This document shows, one piece after another, positions 34,904 to 44,217 of a DNA stretch of 64,000 bases. The position numbers were made by a program, and so were the translations under genes. The notes below the pieces were generated by a model that saw nothing but the letters and a program-made list of their open reading frames with translations, was not told where the DNA came from and searched no databases. The stretch spans positions 26,510 through 90,509 of the forward strand of contig NZ_JBHYXZ010000015.1 of NCBI RefSeq assembly GCF_042752395.1. Direction: 5' to 3'. Origin of the DNA: Actinosynnema sp042752395 (GTDB lineage: Bacteria > Actinomycetota > Actinomycetes > Mycobacteriales > Pseudonocardiaceae). Within the stretch, counting starts at the first letter, position 1. Each line of letters opens with the position of its first letter.

Positions 34904-35255
34904 CCAACACCGCCTGGAGCAGGTTCCGGTCCGGCACTTGCGGGACTCGGGAGGGGTCTCGGATCACGACGTCACCGCGTTGGATGAGATCGCTCAACAA
35001 CACCTTGACGACGACGAGCGGCACGTCGAGGTACGCGGCGACCTCCGCCACGGACAGCGGCCGCCGGCACAGCTCCATGATCTCCATGTGCTCGACCGAC
35101 AGCGCGTCCGGGTCCGACGGGGAGGGCATCGCGCGCACCTGCGTCACCAGGTGCAGCTCCGGCCGCAACGGGCGCGTCCGACCGCGCACCATCGCGTAGG
35201 GGCGGACCAGCGGGCCCGCGGCCTCGTCGTACCACCAGTCCTCGCGGCCGGCCAT
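34884..35255 (-). CDS. cvnC: DUF742 protein (CvnC)
   Basis: Protein of 123 aa, typical DUF742: LVRPYAMVRGRTRPL near the start, a winged-helix-like middle (CRRPLSVAEVAAYLDVPLVV) and LLQAVLDGVRGI at the end. It is a conservon component of unknown biochemical role, perhaps DNA-binding-like. ATG 35255 overlaps the CvnB stop by one base (TGATG). Confidence 0.92.
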   Translation of the reverse strand: MAGREDWWYDEAAGPLVRPYAMVRGRTRPLRPELHLVTQVRAMPSPSDPDALSVEHMEIMELCRRPLSVAEVAAYLDVPLVVVKVLLSDLIQRGDVVIRDPSRVPQVPDRNLLQAVLDGVRGI

Positions 35256-35692
35256 CAGGAAGACCTTCGCGCGGCGGGCAGGCTCGCGGCGGCCGTGCCG
35301 CGCGGCGCCGACGACAGGTACGTGCCGACGCGCTTGACGAGCATGTTCATCTCGTAGGCGATCATGCCCATGTCGGAGTCCTCTTCGCCCAGGACGGCCA
35401 GGCAGGCGCCGTGGCCGGCCGCGGTGACGAAGAGGTAGGCGTGCTCCATCTCGACGATGGTCTGCCGCACCGCGCCGCCGCCGAAGTGCCGTCCCGTGCC
35501 CCGGGCCAGGCTCTGGAACGCCGACGCCATGGCCGAGAGGTGGTCGGAGTCGTCCTTGGACAGCCCCGGCGAGCGCCCCAGCAGCAGACCGTCGGCCGAG
35601 AGGACCACCGCGTGCCGAGCTCCGACCACCCGGCTGACCAAGTCCTCCAACAACCAGTTCAGTTCGTTGTGCTGGCTGGTCATGTCGTTCAT
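35255..35692 (-). CDS. cvnB: Roadblock/LC7 domain protein (CvnB)
   Basis: MglB-like protein of 145 aa: NWLLEDLVSRVVGARHAVVL, SADGLLLGRS, GHGACLAVLGEEDSDMGMIA, YEMNMLVKRVG. Roadblock dimers serve as partners or activating proteins for the cognate small GTPase. The C-terminal 15 residues are Ala/Ser/Arg-rich. ATG 35692. About 40 bp separate it from the kinase gene. Confidence 0.92.
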   Translation of the reverse strand: MNDMTSQHNELNWLLEDLVSRVVGARHAVVLSADGLLLGRSPGLSKDDSDHLSAMASAFQSLARGTGRHFGGGAVRQTIVEMEHAYLFVTAAGHGACLAVLGEEDSDMGMIAYEMNMLVKRVGTYLSSAPRGTAAASLPAARRSS

Positions 35693-35733
35693 CGGGTTGC
35701 CTTTCCGGTTTCCAGTCGTCCGGCCACTGCTGA

Positions 35734-38151
35734 TCAGGGTTCGAGGTCGTCGGCGGGTGTCCGCCTCGCGTCACGTGTACCCCGTTGGAACGCCGACAGG
35801 CCCTTGCGGACCTTCTCGGCGGACTGCTGGGAATCGACCTCGGGGAGCGGTTCGGGCGAAGGGTGGAAATCGTTGCGCACCAACTGCGGCGCCAGGTTCT
35901 GCTGACGGCGCCTGCGTGGCAGTTCGGGGCGGTCCGCGCCGGCGGCCGGCCCCGGGTCCTCCGCGGGCCACTCGGTGGTCCGCTTCCGCTGCGGCAACTC
36001 CAACTCGCCGCTGCGCTGCGACAGGTCCAGCCCGCCGCTCAGTCGTTCGACCTCTGGAAGGGGATGTTCGTTGGCCGCGGCCTCGGCCTGGGCCCAGAAC
36101 CCCTCCAGGTCTCGGGAACTGTCGGGAAACCTGGCGTCTCGCACTGAGTCGTCGCCCTGCTCCGGGATGTCGTGGAAGGTGCGGCGCGGGAGCTGGCGCG
36201 TCTCGGCGGGCTCCGTCGCCGTGGTGGGGCCCGCGACGATCGCGGACGGGATCAGCACGAGCGCCAGCGTGCCGCCGTAGGGCGACTCGCGCAGCTCGAC
36301 GTGGATGCCGCGGCGGGCGGCCAGCCGGGCGACCACGAACAGGCCCAGCCGCGACTCGCCGCGCAGGCGCATCGCGTCGAACTCGGGCGGGTCGGCCAGC
36401 ATCGCGTTGTGCTGCTCGCGGTCCTCGGGGTTGATGCCCAGGCCGTGGTCCTCGATCTCGACCACGATGCCCTGCGGGACCTCGCTGGCGTGCACCTGCA
36501 CCTGGGAGCGGGGCGAGGAGAACGCGGTGGCGTTGTCCACCAGCTCGGCGATCAGGTGGATGGTGTCCGCGACGGCCGCGCCCACCAGCGCGGTCTCGGG
36601 CACCGGGTTCACCTTCACGCGGACGTACTGCTCGGTCTCGGCCACCGCGGCGCGCAGCACGTCGAGCAGGCGCACCGGCTTGCGCCACTGCCTGCCCGGC
36701 TGCTCGCCCGCGAGGATGATCAGGTTCTCGGCGTTGCGGCGGGCGCGGGTGGCGAGGTGGTCGAGCTGGAACAGCGCGTCGAGCTGCTCGGGGTTCTCCT
36801 CCTCGCGCTCCAGCTTGTCGAGGATCTTGAGCTGGCGGTGCACCAGGCCCTGGTTGCGGTGCGCGATGTCGAGGAAGACCCGGTTCACGCCCTCGCGCGC
36901 CTGGCTCTCCTTGACCGCCGCCGCGACGGCGGTGTACTGGGCGGCGTTGAACGCGTCGGCCACCTGGCCGATCTCGTCGCTGCCGTAGTCCAGCGGCGGC
37001 ACCTCGACCTCGACGTCCACGTGCTTGCCCTCGCGGAGCCGGTCGACGATGTCGGGCAGCCGTTCGTGGGCCAGGGTCAGCGAGTCCTTCTTCAACGCCG
37101 CGAGCCGCGTGATCAGGGCCCGGTTGACCAGGCGGTTCGACGTGCGGATCGCGATCAGGATGCCGATGATCACGGCGAGCAGCGCGACCAGGCTGCCGAT
37201 CAGCACGGTGCGGAACTTGCTCTCGCCGCGGGCCATGGTGACGCCCACCGCGCCGGACGCCTGCTCGCTGACCAGCGCGGTCAGCTCGTCGGAGATCGGG
37301 CCGCTGATGTTCTGCCAGTCCTGCAGCGACCCGGCGTTGGACGGCTTCGAGCCGTTCTGGATCAGCCTGCCCTCGAACTCGACCAGCCGCTTCCACTGGT
37401 CGCCCTCGATCATGAACTGGTAGTGCTCGCGCACCTCGGGGCGGGCGTAGGGCGCGATCGAGTCGTAGGCCGAGTGGTACGCGCCGACCAGGTTCGCGAA
37501 CTCGATGTGCTCCTCGGGCGTGAACTGCCCGGCGGCCAGGGCGCTCGACGCGAGCGACGTGGCGCGGGACATCCAGTCGGCCGCCTTGAAGTACTCGGTC
37601 GAGGTGATGGCGCCCTTCACGGACTCGTGGTCGGGCACCACGCGGGCCTGCACGCTGAACAGCGCGTCACCGGCGTCGAGGAGGCTGTTGTAGTAGGTGT
37701 AGATCTCGGTCTTGGAGGCGCGGCCCGCCTCGAGCGCGGAGCGGCGCTGCGGCAGCTGGTCCAGCAGCACGTTCAGCGCGTTGATCTTGTCGACGATCTC
37801 CTGCGGCGCCTGCGAGGCCAGCTCGTCGAACGCCGCGCGCATCTCGTCGACCGCCCGGTCGGTCTCGCCCTGCTGCACCTCCAGGTCGCTGGTGCCGCGG
37901 TCGGGCTGGCTGAGGGCGGTCATGCTCAGCTCGCGCTCCCGCTGGAGCGCGGCGAAGGTCTGGACCGCCGGGATCGAGGCGTCCTTCACGCCCGAGGCCA
38001 CGGCACGGAGGTAGAAGCCGTCGAACAGGGTGTACGACGAGAACAGCGCCCACATGATGAGAAGGACGATGCTGGGGACGACGACGACGCCGGTGAGACG
38101 TGAACGGATCGTCTTGTAGTTCGTCTCCGTAGTGGTGCTCTTCTGCTTCAC
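35734..38151 (-). CDS. cvnA: Conservon sensor histidine kinase-like protein with NIT sensor domain (CvnA)
   Basis: Membrane protein of 805 aa. TM1 at about 21-44 (VVVVPSIVLLIMWALFSSYT), a large extracytoplasmic helical nitrate/nitrite-sensing-like (NIT) domain (about 52-300), TM2 at about 315-335 (VLIGSLVALLAVIIGILIAI), HAMP, a dimerisation region (VFLDIAHRNQGLVHRQLKIL) and a HATPase domain with IHLIAELVDNATAFSSP (N box) and EDHGLGIN (G box). The C-terminal 150 residues are disordered, Pro/Arg-rich. The typical phospho-accepting H box is replaced by the HRNQ form seen in conservon kinases. GTG 38151 start. Heads the cvnABCD operon. Confidence 0.92.
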   Translation of the reverse strand: MKQKSTTTETNYKTIRSRLTGVVVVPSIVLLIMWALFSSYTLFDGFYLRAVASGVKDASIPAVQTFAALQRERELSMTALSQPDRGTSDLEVQQGETDRAVDEMRAAFDELASQAPQEIVDKINALNVLLDQLPQRRSALEAGRASKTEIYTYYNSLLDAGDALFSVQARVVPDHESVKGAITSTEYFKAADWMSRATSLASSALAAGQFTPEEHIEFANLVGAYHSAYDSIAPYARPEVREHYQFMIEGDQWKRLVEFEGRLIQNGSKPSNAGSLQDWQNISGPISDELTALVSEQASGAVGVTMARGESKFRTVLIGSLVALLAVIIGILIAIRTSNRLVNRALITRLAALKKDSLTLAHERLPDIVDRLREGKHVDVEVEVPPLDYGSDEIGQVADAFNAAQYTAVAAAVKESQAREGVNRVFLDIAHRNQGLVHRQLKILDKLEREEENPEQLDALFQLDHLATRARRNAENLIILAGEQPGRQWRKPVRLLDVLRAAVAETEQYVRVKVNPVPETALVGAAVADTIHLIAELVDNATAFSSPRSQVQVHASEVPQGIVVEIEDHGLGINPEDREQHNAMLADPPEFDAMRLRGESRLGLFVVARLAARRGIHVELRESPYGGTLALVLIPSAIVAGPTTATEPAETRQLPRRTFHDIPEQGDDSVRDARFPDSSRDLEGFWAQAEAAANEHPLPEVERLSGGLDLSQRSGELELPQRKRTTEWPAEDPGPAAGADRPELPRRRRQQNLAPQLVRNDFHPSPEPLPEVDSQQSAEKVRKGLSAFQRGTRDARRTPADDLEP

Positions 38152-38325
38152 AGCGCTCCGCAGCCTCGTCCGTGGTGCCAGGTCAGGCGCAGCACTAGGA
38201 ACACTGCCTCTTCATCACCTGATCGGCGACGGAACGGTAACACCTTAAGATCATTATTACGAAGAGACAGCGATCACTTGCGCGACGCGACGATGAGGTT
38301 ACCCAGTCGAGTGATGCCCCGAACA

Positions 38326-38359
38326 GGGGGCCGATGTGAACTTCTCGGTACCGGCCCCC
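38326..38359 (-). terminator. Hairpin after the SMP-30-like gene
   Basis: Eight-bp stem GGGGGCCG / CGGCCCCC with an 18-base loop, seven bases beyond the stop of the minus-strand SMP-30-like gene. Confidence 0.55.
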
Positions 38360-38365
38360 CGACTT

Positions 38366-39295
38366 TCACGGCTTCGGCACCGAAACCGCGTCGTACGTCG
38401 TCGTAGGGGTGGGCGGAGTGGTGAAGCGGGCGTTCGGCAGGTACAGCCGGCCGGCGAAGGACGCCACCGTGGTCGGCACGTCGAACCGCGGGTCGGTGAT
38501 CTTGGTCACCAGCGTCCCGGCCGACCCGTCCCTGGCCAGCGCGAACACCGCGACCGTGTTGAGCCGGTTCTGCACGACGTAGAGCGTGCGGCCCTCGACC
38601 AGCAGCCCGTCGCCGTTGGTCAACACCTCGCCGCCCAGGTCGACGCGGGTGGTGCGGCCGGAGTCGGGATCGACTTCGTGCAGCGCGCCGGTGTTGCTCT
38701 GGACGATCAACAGGGCTTTGCCGTCGGGCGTCTCCGCGATGCCGTTCGCGTTGTTCACGCCCGGCGTCAACACGAAGTCGCCGGTCAGCGGAATCGCGGT
38801 GTGCGAGTCCGGCAACGCGCCGTGCCGGCCGAACGCGACGCGATACAGCACCGCCTTGCGCGAGTCGGTGAAGTAGGCGGCGTCGTCGGTGATCACGACG
38901 TCGTTGACGAAAGTGTCCGAGTCGCCCGAGAACCGGTAGGACTTGAGCACCGCTCCCGTCCGGGCGTCGACCACCCGCCCGTCCCCACCCGCGCCGCCCG
39001 CGACGAACAGCCTCTTGCGCCGGTCCACCTTCAACCCGACCGACGCGGTCCCGGGCCCCTGGCTGAACACCTCGCCGCGACCCGTGCGGAGGTCGACGCG
39101 GAACAGGTCGCCGTCCGCCCGCGACCCGAAGTAGGCGACCGGCGCCGAGCCGATGGCGATCCCCTCGGGCAGGAAGCCGTCGGGCAGCGGGAACCGCGCG
39201 GGGAACGGGTGCGCTTGCGCGGCGGCGGCGGGCGCGGCGGTGACGAGGGAGACCCCCAGCACCACGGCGGCCAGCGCACCGAGTGTGCGAGACAT
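38366..39295 (-). CDS. Secreted SMP-30/NHL-like beta-propeller protein
   Basis: Protein of 309 aa. Signal peptide at about 1-26 (LGALAAVVLGVSLVTAAPAAA). The rest shows propeller repeats: LPEGIAIGSAPVAYFGSRAD, FVNDVVITDDAAYFTDSRK, NNANGIAETPDGKALLIVQ, LTNGDGLLVEGRTLYVVQNR. It resembles gluconolactonase/SMP-30-type secreted proteins; the catalytic metal ligands were not verified, so enzymatic activity is open. ATG 39295 follows AAGGAGG eight bases upstream, an excellent start. An upstream in-frame extension to 39646 is not homologous. Confidence 0.85.
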   Translation of the reverse strand: MSRTLGALAAVVLGVSLVTAAPAAAAQAHPFPARFPLPDGFLPEGIAIGSAPVAYFGSRADGDLFRVDLRTGRGEVFSQGPGTASVGLKVDRRKRLFVAGGAGGDGRVVDARTGAVLKSYRFSGDSDTFVNDVVITDDAAYFTDSRKAVLYRVAFGRHGALPDSHTAIPLTGDFVLTPGVNNANGIAETPDGKALLIVQSNTGALHEVDPDSGRTTRVDLGGEVLTNGDGLLVEGRTLYVVQNRLNTVAVFALARDGSAGTLVTKITDPRFDVPTTVASFAGRLYLPNARFTTPPTPTTTYDAVSVPKP

Positions 39296-40094
39296 GACCA
39301 CATCCTCCTTCGCTCGTGAGCGTGCGCTCCTGAGACGTCCGGAGTGTTCCGCAGCGATCACCGCGCGGTGAAGCACCCACAGGGAACCGACAGGATCGAC
39401 GCCGAAGTGCACCGCCCCGACGCTCCCCGCCTGGACGACCGGACCGTAGGCCGTACCGGACACCACGTTCTCGCTGCTGCGCCTCACAGCTCCCCCTCCT
39501 GCACTCCGCGTGACTCGAGTGCCACAGAAATGGCATGGGCCGTCGGGGGATCGTCGGGTGGACTCGTGGCACCGTTTGGCCGGCCACGGGCCGGAACGGG
39601 TCGGGGCGCGGAAGATCGAGCGCTCGCCGGCGGGTCGGACACCCACGGCGGTAAGGCGTGCGGCTCATCCACACCCATGGCCAGGTGGTCGTCCCATGAC
39701 GCGGGCGCTGGACCGTTCGCCCCTGCGGCTCGGGTCCTGGTGTACCGGGCCGCGCCGCTGATCGACCCCGCTCGGCCTTCGCCCGACGTGGCCACGCCCG
39801 TGCCCGGGTTGGCCGAGGCGTTCAGTTCCCGCCCGGGGGCGGCGGCCGCCGTCCTCCGTCGCACCATGTACGACCTCTTGCGCCTGCCCGAGCCGGCCCA
39901 CCCCGTGTCCACGTCGCCGGTCGCGGCCGTCCACATCGCGCAACGCGGGCTCGAAGACAGGGGTCGGTTTCGGATAACGAACAGATAACGGTCAGGTCGC
40001 GGACCGGGTGCGGTACGTATGCCACTGTGTCCACCGCCCGCCGGCGGTCGGGGTTCAACGCACATGCGCGTACCTACGACGAGGTGACACATCC
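39296..40094. other. 800-bp stretch with no confident gene
   Basis: Open frames exist on both strands (for example plus 39344-39988 and minus 39484-40128) but have mixed third-position composition and no recognised domain. Only about 39740-39960 on the plus strand shows coding-like codon use (LIDPARPSPDVATPVPGLAE, then MYDLLRLPEPAHPV); it may be a gene remnant. The last 130 bp must hold the promoter of the DUF1996 gene. Confidence 0.35.
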
Positions 40095-41507
40095 ATGACG
40101 CGAAACCAGGGGCGGCACCGGTTTTCACGGCGCACGAAGTTGACCGCGGGCGTGACCGGGTTGGCGCTCACGATCGGGTTGGCGGTCGCGATCAGCACCA
40201 CCGGCGACCAGGGCACCGCCCAGGCCGACGGGGCCGACATCTCCCTGTTCGTCGACATCACGAAGCAGCAGCGCAACGTGCGCACACCCCAGCCCCGGCG
40301 CGGGGCGAGCACCGGGACGTTCACCGTCGACTGCGGCCGCAACGAGAACGGGCACTTCAACCCGGACAACTTCATCGCGCAGCCCGGTGTCCGCAACGGC
40401 GCGCAGCACCTGCACGACTACGTCGGCAACGTGTCGACCGACGCCGACTCGACCGACGAGAGCCTGCTCGAAGCCGACACCACCTGCAAGAACGGCGACA
40501 AGTCGGCCTACTTCTGGCCCGTGGTGCGGATCGACCGCGAGGGCGAGGACGAGGAGCCCGGCCGGCCGGGCGACGCCGAGGTCGAGTGCCCGGACGTGAA
40601 GCGGAAGCTGCGCGCCGTGCCGCGCCAGGCCAAGGCGGAGGTGGACCGCAACCTCCAGGCGATGAAGGACCAGATCGCGGAGGCGAACCGGAAGCTGAAG
40701 GCCGCCGCGAACGTGGACGACCCCGCTTTCGTCAACAACGCCGTGCTGGGGCCGTTGCGGGACAAGAGGACGGCGGCGATCGACCGCATCGTGCAGGCCA
40801 TCGACCGGGTCGCGCAACGCCCCCGCGGGCTCAAGAGGCTCGCGCCGTGCACCGTGAAGGACGGCGACGCCAACGACGCCAAGGTGGCCGAGGCGGCCCG
40901 CGAGGCCGAGCCCGACGCGCCGGGGAAGGGCGACGGCAAGACCCCCAGCGACGAGAACGAGTTGCCCGGCAACGAGGGCGAGATCCAGCGCCCCGAGGTC
41001 GTGGACATCACCTTCCGCGGCAGCCCCGTCGGCAAGGTGCAGCCGATGCCGCAGTTCCTGCGCGTGCTGTACGGCGACGCGAAGGTCTCCACCAACGGCC
41101 CGAAGAACGCCCGCAAGTCGTGGACGTGCACCGGGTTCGAGGACAAGGTGCTGATCGACAAGTACCCGATCTGCCCGGGGGGCAGCAAGGTCAAGCGCAT
41201 CCACGACTTCCCGAGCTGCTGGGACGGCCGCAACACCGACAGCGCCAACCACCGCGACCACATCGTCTACCCGGACGCCGACGGCCAGTGCCCGCGCGGG
41301 TTCACGGCCGTGCCGCAGCTGCGGATCAGCCTGACCTACGACATCCCCCGGGACGTGCAGGTCGCCGGGCAGTACGCGGTCGACGCCTTCCCGCAGGAGG
41401 AGCACAACCCGCTCTCCGACCACGACGACTTCGCGAACGTCATGTCCGGGGAGATCATGGACCGCCTGGTGCGCTGCGTGAACTCCGGCCGCCGGTGCCA
41501 GGAGTGA
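40095..41507 (+). CDS. Secreted DUF1996 protein with inserted helical segment
   Basis: Protein of 470 aa. Signal-anchor-like N-terminus (TAGVTGLALTIGLAVAIST), then DUF1996: NGAQHLHDYVGN, KNGDKSAYFWPVVRID, later FRGSPVGKVQPMPQFLRVLYGDAK, WTCTGFED, YPICPGGSKVKRIHDFPSCW, DSANHRDHIVYPDADGQCP. Between residues about 149 and 298 there is a charged, partly helical insertion (two Cys, C165 and C252) that I do not remember in ordinary streptomycete members, where the flanking strands are nearly adjacent. Extracellular function unknown; fungal relatives are wall-associated. ATG 40095 behind GAGGTG. Confidence 0.87.
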   Translation: MTRNQGRHRFSRRTKLTAGVTGLALTIGLAVAISTTGDQGTAQADGADISLFVDITKQQRNVRTPQPRRGASTGTFTVDCGRNENGHFNPDNFIAQPGVRNGAQHLHDYVGNVSTDADSTDESLLEADTTCKNGDKSAYFWPVVRIDREGEDEEPGRPGDAEVECPDVKRKLRAVPRQAKAEVDRNLQAMKDQIAEANRKLKAAANVDDPAFVNNAVLGPLRDKRTAAIDRIVQAIDRVAQRPRGLKRLAPCTVKDGDANDAKVAEAAREAEPDAPGKGDGKTPSDENELPGNEGEIQRPEVVDITFRGSPVGKVQPMPQFLRVLYGDAKVSTNGPKNARKSWTCTGFEDKVLIDKYPICPGGSKVKRIHDFPSCWDGRNTDSANHRDHIVYPDADGQCPRGFTAVPQLRISLTYDIPRDVQVAGQYAVDAFPQEEHNPLSDHDDFANVMSGEIMDRLVRCVNSGRRCQE

Positions 41508-41614
41508 CGACCTCGACTTCCTCGCCCACCGCGGGACCTCCCGGTCGCCCACCTCGCCGTGGCGACCGCCGCGGGGGACCCACGCCCCGCGGCCGCGGGT
41601 GAGGTGAGGAGGAC

Positions 41615-41652
41615 GCCATCCCCGGCCCGCGCGGCGGCGGGTCGGGGATGGC
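41615..41652. terminator. Bidirectional hairpin between convergent genes
   Basis: Perfect 10-bp stem GCCATCCCCG / CGGGGATGGC with an 18-base GC-rich loop, located between the DUF1996 stop (41507, plus) and the PucR stop (41680, minus). Confidence 0.65.
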
Positions 41653-41679
41653 CCGCACATCCACCGGGCGGCCGGGTCG

Positions 41680-43155
41680 TCAGCCGGCTTGGAGCGCCAG
41701 GTACAGGTTCACCCGTTCGGTGAACTCCGACAGGTCCACGCCCAGCAGGTCCTCGGCCCGGCCCACCCGGTACCGCAGCGTGTTCACGTGGACGTGCAGC
41801 CGCGCGGCGGCGGCGGTCCAGGAGCCGGAGCAGTCGAGGAACACCCGCAGCGTCCCCACCAGGTCCGAGCCGTGCTCGGCGTCGTAGTCCAGCACCGGCC
41901 CGAGCAGCCGCCGGCGCAGCGAACGGCGCAGGTCGTCCGGCACCCCGGCGAGCAGGAGCTGGTGCAGGGCGATCTCCTCCCCCGCCACCACGCACGTCCG
42001 CCCGGTCCGCCGCTCGCCCAGCCGCCGGGCGTGGGACGCCTCCTGCGCCGCGCCGCGCAGCCCGGTGTGCCCGACCGGCGACGACAGGCCGACCAGCAGC
42101 CGGGCCAAGCGCAGCCCCGGTTCCAGGGTCCGCACCGCCGGCCGGAGCCCTTCGGTCCACGGCCCGGACGGCGCGAGCGCGTACACCTCCTCGTCCACGG
42201 CGGCCACCAGGAACGCCGGCGCGACCGCCGCCAGCACCTCCTCCACCAGCGCCGCGGCCTGCTCGACCCGCCCGCCCGGCGCCGAGGCGGCGAGCACCCG
42301 CAGCGGCACGTCCGGATCCCACCCGACGGCCGAGATCCGGGCGGCGACGTCACCGCCCGCGAGCACCTCCCGCAGCAGCGGCCCGGCCGCGCGGTTCTCG
42401 ATCTCGCGCCCCTGCACGACCCGCGCCCGCTCCACGCCGACCAGGCTGGCCAGCTCGACGGCCAGTTCGTCCCGCGTCCGGTCGCCCTCGACCACGAGGA
42501 TCCACGACGTCAGCCGCGAGCCGCCCCGCACGGACACCGGCAGCAGCGTCGTGCCCCGCACCGCGACGGGCAGCCGGTCGGCCACCAGGAACTCCCGCAC
42601 CAGCGCCGCCGCGCCGGGCAGCTCCGGCCCGGCGACCACGTGACCGGTGCACGACAGCACCCGGCACGGCGCGCCCAGCTCCGCCGCGCCGGCCGCGACC
42701 AGCTCGGACAGCCCGCCGCCCTCGGCGACCACGGTCAGCAGCCGCCGGTGCCGGCCGAGCAGCGCGCCCGCGTCGGCCGCCCGCTCGGCGGCCAGCTCCA
42801 GCACCACGCGCTCGGTGATGGCCGCGAACGACAGGTCGACCGGCACCTCCAGCAGCGGCACCCCGTGCCGCTCGCACGCCTCGACCAGCGCCCCGGGCAG
42901 CTCGCCGGCGTCGGGCGGGCTGACGGCCAGCGCGGCGACCCCCGCCGCGGCCAGGGCGGCGACGAACCGCTCGCAATCGGCCGCCGCGCGATACCACAGC
43001 AACCCGGAAAGCACCAGCTCACCGCCGGAGAGGTAACGCGCCGGATCCGGCAGCTCCGTGCCGTAGAGCCTGGTCACGGGCCTGTCGAGGAATTCCGCGC
43101 CGACAACGGTCCGCAGTCGCAGCTCCGGCATCCCGAGCAGACTCCGAACCCGCAC
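41680..43155 (-). CDS. PucR-family transcriptional regulator
   Basis: Regulator of 491 aa. N-terminal PucR purine-catabolism domain (VRVRSLLGMPELRLRTVVG, then VTRLYGTELPDPARYLSGGE), a central GGDEF-like/linker region, and a C-terminal PucR helix-turn-helix (CSGSWTAAAARLHVHVNTLR, then YRVGRAEDLLGVDL). Start chosen at GTG 43155 because VRVRSLL is the family N-terminus and GGGGAGGG lies about nine bases upstream; ATG 43194 is an alternative. Divergent from the xanthine dehydrogenase operon, which it presumably controls in response to purine or nitrogen status. Confidence 0.9.
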   Translation of the reverse strand: MRVRSLLGMPELRLRTVVGAEFLDRPVTRLYGTELPDPARYLSGGELVLSGLLWYRAAADCERFVAALAAAGVAALAVSPPDAGELPGALVEACERHGVPLLEVPVDLSFAAITERVVLELAAERAADAGALLGRHRRLLTVVAEGGGLSELVAAGAAELGAPCRVLSCTGHVVAGPELPGAAALVREFLVADRLPVAVRGTTLLPVSVRGGSRLTSWILVVEGDRTRDELAVELASLVGVERARVVQGREIENRAAGPLLREVLAGGDVAARISAVGWDPDVPLRVLAASAPGGRVEQAAALVEEVLAAVAPAFLVAAVDEEVYALAPSGPWTEGLRPAVRTLEPGLRLARLLVGLSSPVGHTGLRGAAQEASHARRLGERRTGRTCVVAGEEIALHQLLLAGVPDDLRRSLRRRLLGPVLDYDAEHGSDLVGTLRVFLDCSGSWTAAAARLHVHVNTLRYRVGRAEDLLGVDLSEFTERVNLYLALQAG

Positions 43156-43332
43156 CGCGCGCACCCCCTCCCCGTCATCCCGGCGGTTTACCATCGTCCG
43201 ACGGTTTTTGTAGGAAAGCACGAATCCCCCGCCACGAGCGGACCGGGATTCAGTGGGCCGTCGCCGTAGCCGACGACCCCACGACGTCTGTGTACTGACT
43301 CCCGCACCGGCACCGCACCACCGAGGTGGCTG

Positions 43333-44217
43333 ATGGACTTCCTCCGTCCCGAGACGCTGGCCGAGGCGCTGGCCCTCAAGGCGCAGCGACCGGACGCCGT
43401 GCCCATCGCCGGTGGCACGGACGTGATGGTGGAGCTGAACTTCGACCACCGCCGGCCGCCCGCGCTGCTGGACCTGACCCGGATCGCCGAACTCCGGTCG
43501 TGGGACCACGACGGCGACGCGGTGCGCCTCGGCGCGGGCGTCCCGTACACGCGGATCATCGAGGAGCTGGGCGACCGCCTGCCCGGGTTGGCCATGGCCT
43601 CCCGCACGGTCGGGTCGCCGCAGATCCGCAACCGCGGCACGGTCGGCGGCAACCTGGGCGCGGCCTCGCCCGCCGGGGACGCGCACCCCGTGCTGCTCGC
43701 CGTGGGCGCCACCGTGGAGGTGGCGTCCACCAGGGGCACCCGGCACATCCCCGCCACCGACTTCTACCTCAGCGTGAAGCGCAACGCGCTGGAGCCGGAC
43801 GAGCTGATCACGGCGGTCCGGGTGCCGGTCACCCGCGCGCCGCAGCAGTTCTCCAAGGTCGGCACGCGCAACGCGATGGTGATCGCGGTGTGCTCGTTCG
43901 CCGTCGCCCTGCACCCGGCGGACCGGCGGGTCGGCGCGGCGGTCGGCAGTGCCGCGCCCACGCCGCGCCGGGCGTCGGCGGCCGAGGAGTTCCTGGCCGC
44001 CGAGCTGACCGACACCGACCGCTGGACGTCGCCGAAGCCCCTGCCGGACTCGGTGACGCGGCGGTTCGGTGAGCTGGTGGCGCAGGCCGCGAGCCCCATC
44101 GACGACGTGCGCGGCTCGGCCGCGTACCGCGGGCACGCGCTCGCCGTGCTCGCCCGCCGGGCGCTGGGCTGGGCCTGGCACGACTACACCGAGGAGGTGG
44201 CCCGACCGTGCGGGTGA
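43333..44217 (+). CDS. Xanthine dehydrogenase, FAD-binding subunit
   Basis: Protein of 294 aa of the CO dehydrogenase/xanthine dehydrogenase FAD subunit family. FAD contacts: PIAGGTDVMVELNF and IRNRGTVGGNLGAASPAGDA; C-terminal CODH_FAD_C-like domain (YRGHALAVLARRAL). It passes electrons from the Fe-S subunit to NAD. First gene of a five-gene purine operon; the next gene starts 10 bp inside its end. Confidence 0.92.
   Translation: MDFLRPETLAEALALKAQRPDAVPIAGGTDVMVELNFDHRRPPALLDLTRIAELRSWDHDGDAVRLGAGVPYTRIIEELGDRLPGLAMASRTVGSPQIRNRGTVGGNLGAASPAGDAHPVLLAVGATVEVASTRGTRHIPATDFYLSVKRNALEPDELITAVRVPVTRAPQQFSKVGTRNAMVIAVCSFAVALHPADRRVGAAVGSAAPTPRRASAAEEFLAAELTDTDRWTSPKPLPDSVTRRFGELVAQAASPIDDVRGSAAYRGHALAVLARRALGWAWHDYTEEVARPCG

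Noticed and set aside
36172..38103. 643-codon open frame opposite cvnA
   Set aside because: Antisense shadow; the minus-strand frame carries the NIT, HAMP and HATPase signatures.
39484..40128. 214-codon minus-strand open frame in the gene-poor stretch
   Set aside because: No domain, poor third-position bias, and overlap with the promoter and start of the DUF1996 gene.
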